Source of the DNA: Thalassoroseus pseudoceratinae
GTDB lineage: Bacteria > Planctomycetota > Planctomycetia > Planctomycetales > Planctomycetaceae
Assembly (NCBI RefSeq): GCF_011634775.1
Contig: NZ_JAALXT010000002.1
Coordinates: forward strand, 1,178,001 to 1,242,000
Length of the DNA: 64,000 nt
Reading direction: 5' to 3'
Of the stretch, positions 45,647 through 53,884 are shown one piece after another. Position 1 is the first letter of the stretch. The number at the start of each line of letters is the position of its first letter. The notes beneath the pieces were generated by a model. That model made no database searches. It worked only from the letters and a program-made list of their open reading frames with translations, and was not told where the DNA came from. The position numbers were made by a program, and so were the translations under genes.

Positions 45647-46816
45647 ATGGGCCTGACAATGAGACAATACATCCATCCCTGTAGCCGGTTACTGGTTTTG
45701 GTTCTGGCATTATGCACGGCGGTTGGCTGCTCTTCCTCGAAGACGGATGATGACAACGGCGAAGTCAAACCTCCGCAGGAAGACTTGGGAGGACCGTTGC
45801 CAGGTGAGCCAGAGGTCGCCTACCAACCGTGGGCAGAAACTGCCGCCTCGATTGAGTCGTCACCCGGTTCGGTTACGGCGGTCATGTTTTGGAGTGAAGG
45901 AACCAAGTTCGTTGAGGAGGAAATCAACGAATTTGTCCGGATGGCGAAGATCTTCCGAGACGAAGACGTCGAGTTTGTGAGTGTCAATCTCAATTCCGCG
46001 CTCAACGATACCGACGATCGTAAAACTCGTGTCAAAGCGGTTCAGAAGTTCTTGACCGAACATGAAGCGAACTTTCGGCATCTGCTTTCTGTCGCACCGC
46101 AGTTTGAATTGTTGATGTCCACCGGCTCGGTTCGCTTTCCGGCGATTTTCCTGTACGACAAGACCGGCAAGTTGCGGCACAAAATTAGTGTTTCGCTCGA
46201 TAGTGACAAAGACAGCCCGCTGCCAATTCGTTCCGACGTGATTCCGCAAGTCAAGTTGCTACTCGAAGAAGAAACGCCCGCGGAAGACGCAAACAAGACG
46301 CCCGAAAAAACGAACGAATCCGAGGAAAAGCCTTCTCAACCAGAGAGCAAACCGGTCGCGAAAAGCGATGTCGAGTTGCAAACGCTCAACTGGGAGCAAA
46401 CCCAGGAAATCGTCGCCAAACACCGTGGAAAAGTCGTGGTCCTCGATCTTTGGTCGAACCATTGTCTGCCTTGCATGCAGGAGTTTCCCAACCTTGTGAA
46501 ATTGCAGGCGTCTTATCCGGAACAGGTCAAATGCATCTCGTTCAACATGGATTACCAGGGGAACGGCAAACCGGAATCGAACCGGGAATTTGTCATGGAG
46601 TTCCTGAATTCGCAGAACGCAACGCTGACGAACGTGATGTCGAATGTTGCCGACGAGAAACTCTACGACAAACTCAAATTGGGATCGTTGCCGGCAATTT
46701 ACGTCTACGGGCAGGATGGGAATGTGGCGAAACGATTCGATGCGAACAGCGCCGGGGAATTCACGTATGAAGCGGATGTGATTCCCTTGGTCAAAGAATT
46801 GTTGGCCGCCAAGTGA
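45647..46816 (+). CDS. Lipoprotein with two thioredoxin-like domains
   Basis: 389 residues with a lipoprotein signal (TAVGCSSSK). Domain one (about 55-200; VTAVMFWSEGTKFVEEEINEF, VSVNLNSALND, VRFPAIFLYDKTGK) has the thioredoxin fold but no CxxC. An acidic, Pro/Lys-rich linker follows (200-240). Domain two (about 245-385) is TlpA-like with active-site NHCLPCMQEFP and SLPAIYVYGQDGN. So one domain is redox-active and one is degenerate. It would act as a disulfide reductase or cytochrome-maturation factor in the envelope. The YceH gene follows 42 bases later. Confidence 0.85.
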   Translation: MGLTMRQYIHPCSRLLVLVLALCTAVGCSSSKTDDDNGEVKPPQEDLGGPLPGEPEVAYQPWAETAASIESSPGSVTAVMFWSEGTKFVEEEINEFVRMAKIFRDEDVEFVSVNLNSALNDTDDRKTRVKAVQKFLTEHEANFRHLLSVAPQFELLMSTGSVRFPAIFLYDKTGKLRHKISVSLDSDKDSPLPIRSDVIPQVKLLLEEETPAEDANKTPEKTNESEEKPSQPESKPVAKSDVELQTLNWEQTQEIVAKHRGKVVVLDLWSNHCLPCMQEFPNLVKLQASYPEQVKCISFNMDYQGNGKPESNREFVMEFLNSQNATLTNVMSNVADEKLYDKLKLGSLPAIYVYGQDGNVAKRFDANSAGEFTYEADVIPLVKELLAAK

Positions 46817-46858
46817 GTTTGTCACAACGTTGGAAATTGCTGAAGGAGTCCGCAAGAG

Positions 46859-47644
46859 ATGTTGGAGACGCCACCGGAAGAAAGTTCCGTTCCACTCACC
46901 GAACTCACCAGACAACAACGGCGAGTGATTGGCACATTGATTGAAAAGGGGTTAACCACCCCAGATTCTTACCCGTTGACGTTGAAAGCATTGACGACGG
47001 GCTGCAATCAGAAAAGTAACCGGGATCCCGTAACCGGGTACAGCGAAGACCAGGTCGCTGATGTTCTCGAGCAACTCCGAGAAATGGGCCTGGTTGGGGA
47101 GATTCACACCGATTCTGGACGTGCCCCCCGTTATCGGCATTACATTCGGCATCGGCTGACGATTACCGAACCGCAGTTGGCAATCATGGGCGAACTTCTG
47201 CTCCGCGGCAAACAGCGGCTCGGTGAACTTCGTGCTCGCGCAAGTCGAATGGTTCCCATCGAGAACCTGGAACAACTCCGTGAAGCACTCGCGGGCATGT
47301 TGGATCAAAGCTGGGTGCAAAGCAGCGGCAACCTTGAACGCCGCGGCACGATGGTCGATCACGGTTTCTACCGAGCCAAGGAGAATATGGTTCTCCAGCC
47401 GACGGACGACGCAGACGAATCTCAGGACTTTGATGAACCCGTATCGGCCCCACGATCGCAGGCAACCCCCGCAGCGATCGCGGCAAATGCCGTGACGACT
47501 GAGCAATTCACCGAACTCCAAAGCGAAGTGGTCGCCCTCCGGGAAGACAATCAGAAGTTGCGGGATGATGTCCTCACGCTTCGGAATGAACTCGGGCGTT
47601 TGGGTGACGACTTTCAGCGACTGCGTCAGGAACTTGGTGGTTGA
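46859..47644 (+). CDS. YceH/DUF480 family protein
   Basis: 261 residues. The DUF480 domain spans about 12-170, with RVIGTLIEKGLTTPDSYPLTLKALTTGCNQKSNRDP as its signature, a winged-helix-like pair repeated in tandem. A coiled coil of about 45 residues forms the C-terminus (FTELQSEVVALREDNQKLRDDV). The biochemical role of YceH is not known; a DNA- or protein-binding winged-helix function is inferred. It may share the transcript of the thioredoxin-fold lipoprotein. Confidence 0.92.
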   Translation: MLETPPEESSVPLTELTRQQRRVIGTLIEKGLTTPDSYPLTLKALTTGCNQKSNRDPVTGYSEDQVADVLEQLREMGLVGEIHTDSGRAPRYRHYIRHRLTITEPQLAIMGELLLRGKQRLGELRARASRMVPIENLEQLREALAGMLDQSWVQSSGNLERRGTMVDHGFYRAKENMVLQPTDDADESQDFDEPVSAPRSQATPAAIAANAVTTEQFTELQSEVVALREDNQKLRDDVLTLRNELGRLGDDFQRLRQELGG

Positions 47645-47836
47645 TTTTCGGCAACATCTTCACCGGATCGATACACCCTGAGGAAGTTTCCCCGAAATCT
47701 CTGGCGATTCGATCACCAAAAACTTGAGTGTCTCGCGATTGGCTGGTAATTTGGGAGAGTCGCGGGAGATATTGCGCCGCGTCTTCGGTTCGAGTTTGCG
47801 GTATGAACTTCAAGAATATTCACCAGGGGGAATGGT

Positions 47837-48334
47837 ATGAAACAACTGGCATGGCGAATGTTGAGTGCGTTGGCAATGGTCGCGTGCATGACACAAATTT
47901 CTGCGGCTCAAGAAGACGCGGCAGCCGGAGCTGCCCCGGCATATCCTGAATCGGAAGTATCGGATTCGGCTGACGCCGGTCAATCGGCTGACAGCGGCCA
48001 ACCCGCCGACATGAGTGCCTATGGATGCTGTGGGTCTTATGGCTTCCAAGGCTGCTACAACACCTGCGGATACTCGATCTACGGCTACAGCGGCTATCCG
48101 GCATACTGGACCGCCGGCTATCTCTGGGCACCGTATGTTGACTACTACGCCCCAGTGTTCACCTACTCCAATTACGTGCCATTCTCGCCGGTTGCCTATC
48201 CTGTTTACGCCTATCCGCCAGGATACGGCGGTTTCGGATGGGCTGGCTACGCTCCGTATTACCCTTACGGCTACGGTTATGGCTACGCCGCATATGGTGC
48301 TTGCGGTCTCAGCCCTGTCTATCTCGGCTGGTGA
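47837..48334 (+). CDS. Small secreted Tyr/Gly/Pro-rich protein
   Basis: 165 residues with a signal peptide (MVACMTQISAAQ) and a short acidic linker. About 100 residues then consist largely of Tyr, Gly, Pro and Ala, with YGY, YPYGYGYGY and YAPYYP tracts and five Cys. The RBS is AGGGGGA. Low-complexity Tyr/Gly proteins of this sort are typical of extracellular or cell-surface layers. No enzymatic domain is present. A terminator follows. Confidence 0.75.
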   Translation: MKQLAWRMLSALAMVACMTQISAAQEDAAAGAAPAYPESEVSDSADAGQSADSGQPADMSAYGCCGSYGFQGCYNTCGYSIYGYSGYPAYWTAGYLWAPYVDYYAPVFTYSNYVPFSPVAYPVYAYPPGYGGFGWAGYAPYYPYGYGYGYAAYGACGLSPVYLGW

Positions 48335-48369
48335 GACGACTCACGTGATCTGAGAAATTGAAAACAACG

Positions 48370-48409
48370 AAGCCCGTGAACTTCGCTATCAGAAGTTCGC
48401 GGGCTTTTC
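48370..48409. terminator. Shared terminator between convergent genes
   Basis: AAGCCCGTGAACTTC pairs with GAAGTTCGCGGGCTT around GCTATCA, followed by TTCGG. The kinase stop (48389) lies inside the hairpin, so it serves both genes. Confidence 0.88.
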
Positions 48410-51400
48410 GGCTTTCGCCGGCAGTCGCTCGGGGATTCGCAGCAAGAGAGCTGAAAGTTCCTCATAAACCGCCTGAAACTCCGGGATGTCCTTCGTGAGC
48501 GGCTGGATTCGAGTGATTGTCTGCCGCAACAAATCCAAGGCTTCGATTCGGGTTTGCAAAGCAAGGGAAATGCCCAGCGTATCCGACCGCTGGATTGCGT
48601 CACAGAGATCGATGCACAGCATTCCTTGCTGGTACACAATTGACATCGCGTCTGCATCGGTATGTGGGAATTTTGCAAGCAGCTGAATCGCAGCTATGTA
48701 ATTCTCGACGACAGCCGACGGTTCACCGAGTGTGGCGAATGCCTTCGCGGTATCATGGTGCAACGTGGCACGGTCCCAAATGTGTTGTGGTGCGATGGTC
48801 TGACTTGTTTGCTCATGCTGTTGCCAATGCGACAGTGCTTTCTCGAACTGATCAACCGCTGCGCTATGCTGACCGAGTTGGGAAAGGACATGTCCTAGCG
48901 CATGGTGTGTCTGAGCCGCCGCCGTCATCAATGGAGCCGAAGGTGAGCGACTCAACAGCGGGAGCAACACCTCCAACGCTTCGTCGTAGGCAATGCTCGC
49001 CTTGCGAAAGTCTCCCACATCGCGGTGCAGATCCCCTAACGTCAGTTGCGTGACCACGTACTCTTGGGCGTAGTCATCGACCTGACGGTTTTGAACCGTC
49101 AGAACGAAGAACTCCTCGGATGCCTTCTTGAATTCGTCGATGGCCGCTCCAAATCGTTCTTGTTGGACGAGGTCATCTCCCAACGCTCGGTAGCAGAGCG
49201 CCAAGCGGAAGCGGTTTTGCTGATCCGCCGGTTCCGCCTCGATGACTTTCCGGAACGCTTCCGCCGCTCGCTCGTATGCCTCACGGGCTGCCTCTGCGTT
49301 ATCGAAAACTTGCGCTAAGTTGAACCATCCCTTGCCGAGATCCCGTTCGAGTTTCAGTCGCTGCTGCTCGGACGTGTCGATTCTCTGAAGAGCCTGCTCA
49401 CGGATTCGCTGTGCTTGTTCATAGTGCTCTCGTGCCTGGACTCGTTCGTTTTGGCTCTTGGAATCTTGCTCGATAATCGCCAAATTCATATACGCGTTCG
49501 CCAACTCTCGCTGAGATTCCACAGCTTCCGTTCGCTCTGCCAATTGTCTCCGAATTTCGAGAGCTTCCAGGTACGAATCCCGTGCCAATTCTTCGTTGTT
49601 GTTCTGGAAGTAGACCCGTCCCAATGCCGTCAGAGTGGCACCCAACGACTGCATTCGATTCACGTCGTTCGGACTCTGTTTCAACAAAGCCATCTGCAAA
49701 TCCCGCGCAATGAGCAGGTCGGACATCGCTGCTTCCGGGCCGTCAATCACTTCCGTGATCAAACCGACTTGGTAGTGCGTCTCCGCGAATTCGTCTTCAA
49801 GCTGGGAGTCCGCGTGTCGATCATTCAGGAACTCCCGGTAGTATTCGAGTGCTTGCCTTAACAGTTCGTGCTGTAGTGGTTGCATACCGGGTTGATTGAG
49901 TAGCGTATCGGTGCTCACCCGGACAAAATACTCATCTACAGCGGCCCGTGCTCGCCGAAAATTCTGTTCGGCCTCACGAGCACGACGCGACGCCGTCACC
50001 GCGTAATACGACGAAACCGCCGTTCCTAGAATCAACATGATCAACAAAGCGATGCCCATACCCGCAACGGTTGGATTCCGTCGACACCACCGCCAAACCC
50101 GCTGCGGCCGACTCACCGGCCGGGCGACAACTGGCACACCCGAGAGGAATCGCTGCAAGTCGTCGGCGAAGTCTTGCGCGGATGCGTATCGGCGGTCCGG
50201 TTCTTTGGAAAGGCACTTCAAGCAAACCGTTTCTAAGTCGATGGGAACATCGGAGTTCAATCGTCGAGGCGGAACGGGGTTGTCATTGACGACCTGCTTC
50301 AATGTCTGCATCAGAGAGGCCGCTTGGAACGGCGGACGTCCCGTGACCAAGCAATAAAGAATGGCACCAAGTGAATAGACATCGGAATGGGCACCAATCA
50401 GATTCGGTTGCCCCATTGCCTGTTCTGGTGGCATGTATCCGGGTGTCCCAATGACTTGACCGGTTCTCGTAGTGTCCAGTCCTGCCGCATCAGTCCGTTT
50501 CGCCAGACCGAAATCCGTGATTCGCGGCTGACCCGTCTCGTCAAGCAATACATTGGCCGGCTTGAGATCACGATGAATCACACCGCGCTGGTGAGCATAT
50601 TCCACAGCCTCGGAAATCACCCGACAGATCTCCGCTGCCTCTTTCGGGGGGAGCGGCTGATCTCGAACGACGTTTGACAGACTATCACCGTTCACAAGCC
50701 CCATCGAAAAGTAGGATTGTCCCCCGTGCTCGCCGACCTCGTAAATCGGCACGATGTTGGGATGATCCAAATGAGCCGCGATTTTGGCTTCCTGATGAAA
50801 TCGACGCACATCGTCCGGACCGGCGAACTGCCCCGCCAAAATCATCTTCAAGGCTACTTCACGATTCAGCTTCGTTTGAATCGCTCGGTAGACAACGCCC
50901 ATTCCTCCTCGTGCAATCTCGTTGAGCAGCAAGTAGTCGCCAAAGTGCCGATCGGCCAGCGTTTCTGGCAGACTGATCGCCGAGGAAAGCGGAGCGGTTA
51001 GGTCGTCGTCCTTTTGAGTCTTCGCGTTCGAACGAAACGGGGGATCGATCGGCAGCGTCGCATCGGCATCAGTGTCCGTAGCCGGGGCCGGTGCGGTTGG
51101 GGCGTCGAAGGACCCCGTCACAGGAACTTGCACATCAACCGTGGCCGCAGCCTGATCGACGGTCACGTCAGCGGCTTCGACTTCGACCCAGAATTCCTCA
51201 GGAAGTTCCGGGAATCGGGCTCGCAGGTCTTCCAAGTTGTTTGCCAACCCATGGGATTGCCGGGTTTGCAAGTCCCCTGCAATCAAACGTTCTTTTTGGC
51301 GATCTTCACCATCGAGTCCTGGGAGAAGTTGGAAGTAATCGTCGATATTACGAGGCTGCGACGCAGACGCTCGAATCGACTGATCGGCCAACGCAACTTC

Positions 51401-51538
51401 CACAAACGCGTCCGTCGAAATTTCCGGGAAACGCCGCAGAAATTCCTCAAGGTTGGGGATATCGCCAGCGGACTTCACCGACGCCAGGAATCTCGCTACC
51501 CAATCAGTTTCAGGAGGTGTCGAGTCAGCACTGGACAT
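48389..51538 (-). CDS. Membrane Ser/Thr kinase with TPR tail
   Basis: 1049 residues. The N-terminal region carries two PNLEEFLRRFPEI/DLRARFPELPEEF-like short motifs. The kinase domain spans about 205-470 with ARGGMGVVYRA, REVALKMI, HRDLKPANVLL, TDFGLAK and GYMPPEQ, so it is complete and probably active. One membrane helix follows (VAGMGIALLIMLILGTAVSSYYAV). The extracytoplasmic 550 residues are TPR-like helical repeats with QALEYYREFLNDRHADS, EALEIRRQLAER and QRFRLALCYRAL-type units. Planctomycetes have many such kinases. The ligand and target are unknown. Confidence 0.94.
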   Translation of the reverse strand: MSSADSTPPETDWVARFLASVKSAGDIPNLEEFLRRFPEISTDAFVEVALADQSIRASASQPRNIDDYFQLLPGLDGEDRQKERLIAGDLQTRQSHGLANNLEDLRARFPELPEEFWVEVEAADVTVDQAAATVDVQVPVTGSFDAPTAPAPATDTDADATLPIDPPFRSNAKTQKDDDLTAPLSSAISLPETLADRHFGDYLLLNEIARGGMGVVYRAIQTKLNREVALKMILAGQFAGPDDVRRFHQEAKIAAHLDHPNIVPIYEVGEHGGQSYFSMGLVNGDSLSNVVRDQPLPPKEAAEICRVISEAVEYAHQRGVIHRDLKPANVLLDETGQPRITDFGLAKRTDAAGLDTTRTGQVIGTPGYMPPEQAMGQPNLIGAHSDVYSLGAILYCLVTGRPPFQAASLMQTLKQVVNDNPVPPRRLNSDVPIDLETVCLKCLSKEPDRRYASAQDFADDLQRFLSGVPVVARPVSRPQRVWRWCRRNPTVAGMGIALLIMLILGTAVSSYYAVTASRRAREAEQNFRRARAAVDEYFVRVSTDTLLNQPGMQPLQHELLRQALEYYREFLNDRHADSQLEDEFAETHYQVGLITEVIDGPEAAMSDLLIARDLQMALLKQSPNDVNRMQSLGATLTALGRVYFQNNNEELARDSYLEALEIRRQLAERTEAVESQRELANAYMNLAIIEQDSKSQNERVQAREHYEQAQRIREQALQRIDTSEQQRLKLERDLGKGWFNLAQVFDNAEAAREAYERAAEAFRKVIEAEPADQQNRFRLALCYRALGDDLVQQERFGAAIDEFKKASEEFFVLTVQNRQVDDYAQEYVVTQLTLGDLHRDVGDFRKASIAYDEALEVLLPLLSRSPSAPLMTAAAQTHHALGHVLSQLGQHSAAVDQFEKALSHWQQHEQTSQTIAPQHIWDRATLHHDTAKAFATLGEPSAVVENYIAAIQLLAKFPHTDADAMSIVYQQGMLCIDLCDAIQRSDTLGISLALQTRIEALDLLRQTITRIQPLTKDIPEFQAVYEELSALLLRIPERLPAKAEKPANF

Positions 51539-51938
51539 TATGGATCGATCATTGCCGCAGAAGAAGAAGAAACCATAAGCTCAACCCGGGAACGAATCCG
51601 AACCCACTAAGCGACTATCGTGTCATCTCAAGCGAACCGTGACAACACCACAAGATCATCGAACCAACCCCACTCGTGGACCGTCAACACAACAGAATCC
51701 GAGCGGTTGCCACGAGGAGTGCAAAACATGCGTCGGGAACTGACATTACCGTATGAAGCGACAAAAGAGGTCATAGAACTGGCATTGCACGGTTTTGGCC
51801 GTCAGACTGCCGTTTTCGAGCAACCAGGAATAAAACCCATCCCAGCGGGCACCATCTCCCGTTGCAGTTGACCAGAACGCTCCGCAGACTATAATAGCCG
51901 TCCGCGCAATAATTCAAATTTCGCGAACAACCCAGAAT
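51539..51938. other. Region between the kinase gene and tRNA-Pro
   Basis: This 400-base gap has no convincing gene. The open frames in it are short, lack ribosome sites and include an antisense reading of the tRNA. It contains the upstream region of the kinase gene and marks the end of the core-like DNA. Confidence 0.5.
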
Positions 51939-52012
51939 CGGGGCGTGGCTCAGCTTGGTAGAGCGCTGCGTTCGGGACGCAGAGGTCGCTGGTTCAAATC
52001 CAGTCGCCCCGA
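51939..52012 (+). tRNA. tRNA-Pro (anticodon CGG)
   Basis: The cloverleaf is complete: acceptor CGGGGCG/CGCCCCG, D stem GCTC/GAGC, anticodon stem CTGCG/CGCAG. The loop TTCGGGA gives CGG, and the T arm is GCTGG-TTCAAAT-CCAGT. CCA is not encoded. It reads proline CCG. An integrase gene begins 137 bases downstream, so this tRNA is a likely integration target; a repeat of its 3' end is not visible in the window. Confidence 0.96.
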
Positions 52013-52148
52013 CTCTTAACTTCAATCGTTTCAACACTTTCTGGCTTTTTCCCCTTCACTCGAAAATACCTCCGAGATACCATTTTGGGTCCCAATTTCC
52101 CGAAAAAGGTATCTCCGAAGGTATCTCGCGATGTGAAGGGTGTTTTTT

Positions 52149-53711
52149 ATGCCGCGTAAGATTCAGCTGACCTAGCAACCTGGTGCTGACGGTCGGAGTG
52201 GACGCTGGAAGAAGAAGTATCGAGGCTAGACGCTTTACCTGGGAACGGCCCCGTCCAAAAGCGATGTTCCAGCTTACAAAGTTGCGTTCGATCGCTGGCT
52301 GGAAGAAAAAGCCCGGCTCGATGCGGAGCGAGCGAAGCAGCCCAAGCCGCTTCTTGCGGAGTACGAGCAAGCGATCTCGGAATGGATGGCCGTCTGCCAG
52401 TGGTGTGATTCTCATGGAGAAAGTGAACTCGCGAACCAAGCCCGAACAAAGATCGCCGAACTTCAACATCGGCTGACCAGTTCGTCACCAACGGCTCTTG
52501 AGTGGGATGATCGCTTTCTCAATCGTTTCGAGATTCCGCCGGAAACATTGTCTGGCATCCTGGAGCAAGTCCAGCGTGCCGACCGTGAACCGATCGACGT
52601 TGCAGCGATGCGGACCGCTTTGGAAGCCAGCCGAAAAACGCGACCAGCGGGGGCCGAGTCTGGAGCGGCTCGGATCGGAACGGATGAAATTCGCATCCAA
52701 CAGCGAGTCTGGCAAGATCGTATTGAGTCGAGTGCTGAGCCAGCAAATCCCGATCTCCGATTCTCCCACCAACTTGATCTTCTGCTGGCGGAAGAGCAAA
52801 AGCGTGTGCAAGCCGGGACGTTGTCAGCCGGTCGCTTCACTTCCAAGCGAGTCAATCTCAAACATTTCGGTCAATGGTTTGGCTCGACGCGGGCGGTCGA
52901 CGAAATCACCAGCGAGGTGATTCTGGCATACCGTCAATTCTTGCTGGAAGCGATTGGGGAGCAAACGTTGGCCCGGGCTACGGCTCACAATCGGCTCCAA
53001 GATGCAACGGCGATGATCCGCCGGCTGTGGCGTGCCGACCTGCTCACGAATCTTCCGCGTGTACTGACCGGCAACACTCGCGAGTTGGCCATCGGCACCG
53101 ATACCCGCCGACCAGAATTCTTTACCGTTAGTGAAGTTCAAACTTGCTTGAAGAACGCGAACGAACGTTTGGAGTTATACCTGCTGCTAATGCTCAACTG
53201 CGGGATGTACCAGGGAGATATCGCGGCGCTGAAGCCTGCGGAAGTGGACTGGAGACACGGCATCATTATTCGCAAACGCAGCAAGACAGCTCATCATGAT
53301 TCCGTTCCCGAAGTCCGTTATCGCCTCTGGCCGCGGACGTGGGAACTGCTGAAGTCTCATCGGCAGCCGCAAGGTCAGATTGTGTTGTGCAACCAGCAGG
53401 GAAATCCGTTGGTGAACCGATCGATTCGTGACGATGGAACCGCGACAACCAATGACAGCATCAAAAATGCCTACGATCGGCTGAAGAAGAAAACGGGTAT
53501 CAAGAAACCGCTCAAATTGCTGCGAAAAACGTCGGCAAATCTCATCGCCAATAATCCTGATTTCCGAGGTCTGGAGAATCTTTTCCTCGGCCACAGTCCC
53601 TCAAGAACGGCCGATCGCTTCTACGTTGATGCTTGTGACCAACTCGATCACGCAATTTGTTGGCTGGCAACGCAATACCAGGTCGACCAGTGTGGGCTTC
53701 GCGATCAATAA
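52149..53711 (+). pseudogene. Tyrosine recombinase (integrase), two in-frame TAG codons
   Basis: From ATG 52149 the frame reads an N-terminus like planctomycete phage-type integrases (PRKIQLT-stop-QPGADGRSGRWKKKYRG-stop-TLYLGT) and continues in the same frame to 53711. TAG occurs at 52173 and 52227. From ATG 52386 (441 residues) the core is open: an SAM-like DNA-binding part, then LLMLNCGMYQGDIAAL (the first Arg of box I is absent, as in related integrases), KPLKLLRKTSANLI, and FLGHSPSRTADRFYVD with His and nucleophile Tyr. It lies just after tRNA-Pro. It is either decayed or translated from an internal start. Confidence 0.88.
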
Positions 53712-53884
53712 ACTCGGCAATCTAGCATTATGGGGCGATCTTGGCCAATCACCCATTATAGACGCCTCCACAAACGAACTCGTCCATCACTCACGTTGCT
53801 GTAACCTAGGCATTTCCCTATGCGTCCAGCGAGAATGATGAGACCTGATTCTCGTAGGCTCTGCCAAGCAACATTCGGACCGCA

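Noticed and set aside
51771-52037. Minus-strand frame of 88 codons across tRNA-Pro
   Set aside because: It is the antisense reading of the tRNA (the well-known GATGFEPATSASR artefact), not a gene.
52149-53711. Integron integrase
   Set aside because: The recombinase next to tRNA-Pro is of the phage/island type, lacking any IntI-specific patch that I can see, and is 7 kb from the attC-like sites. I do not treat it as the array's integrase.
51939-53711. Direct repeat of the tRNA-Pro 3' end as the other attachment site
   Set aside because: I searched for the T-arm/acceptor sequence downstream by eye and found no second copy up to 64 kb. The far end may lie beyond the window or be deleted.
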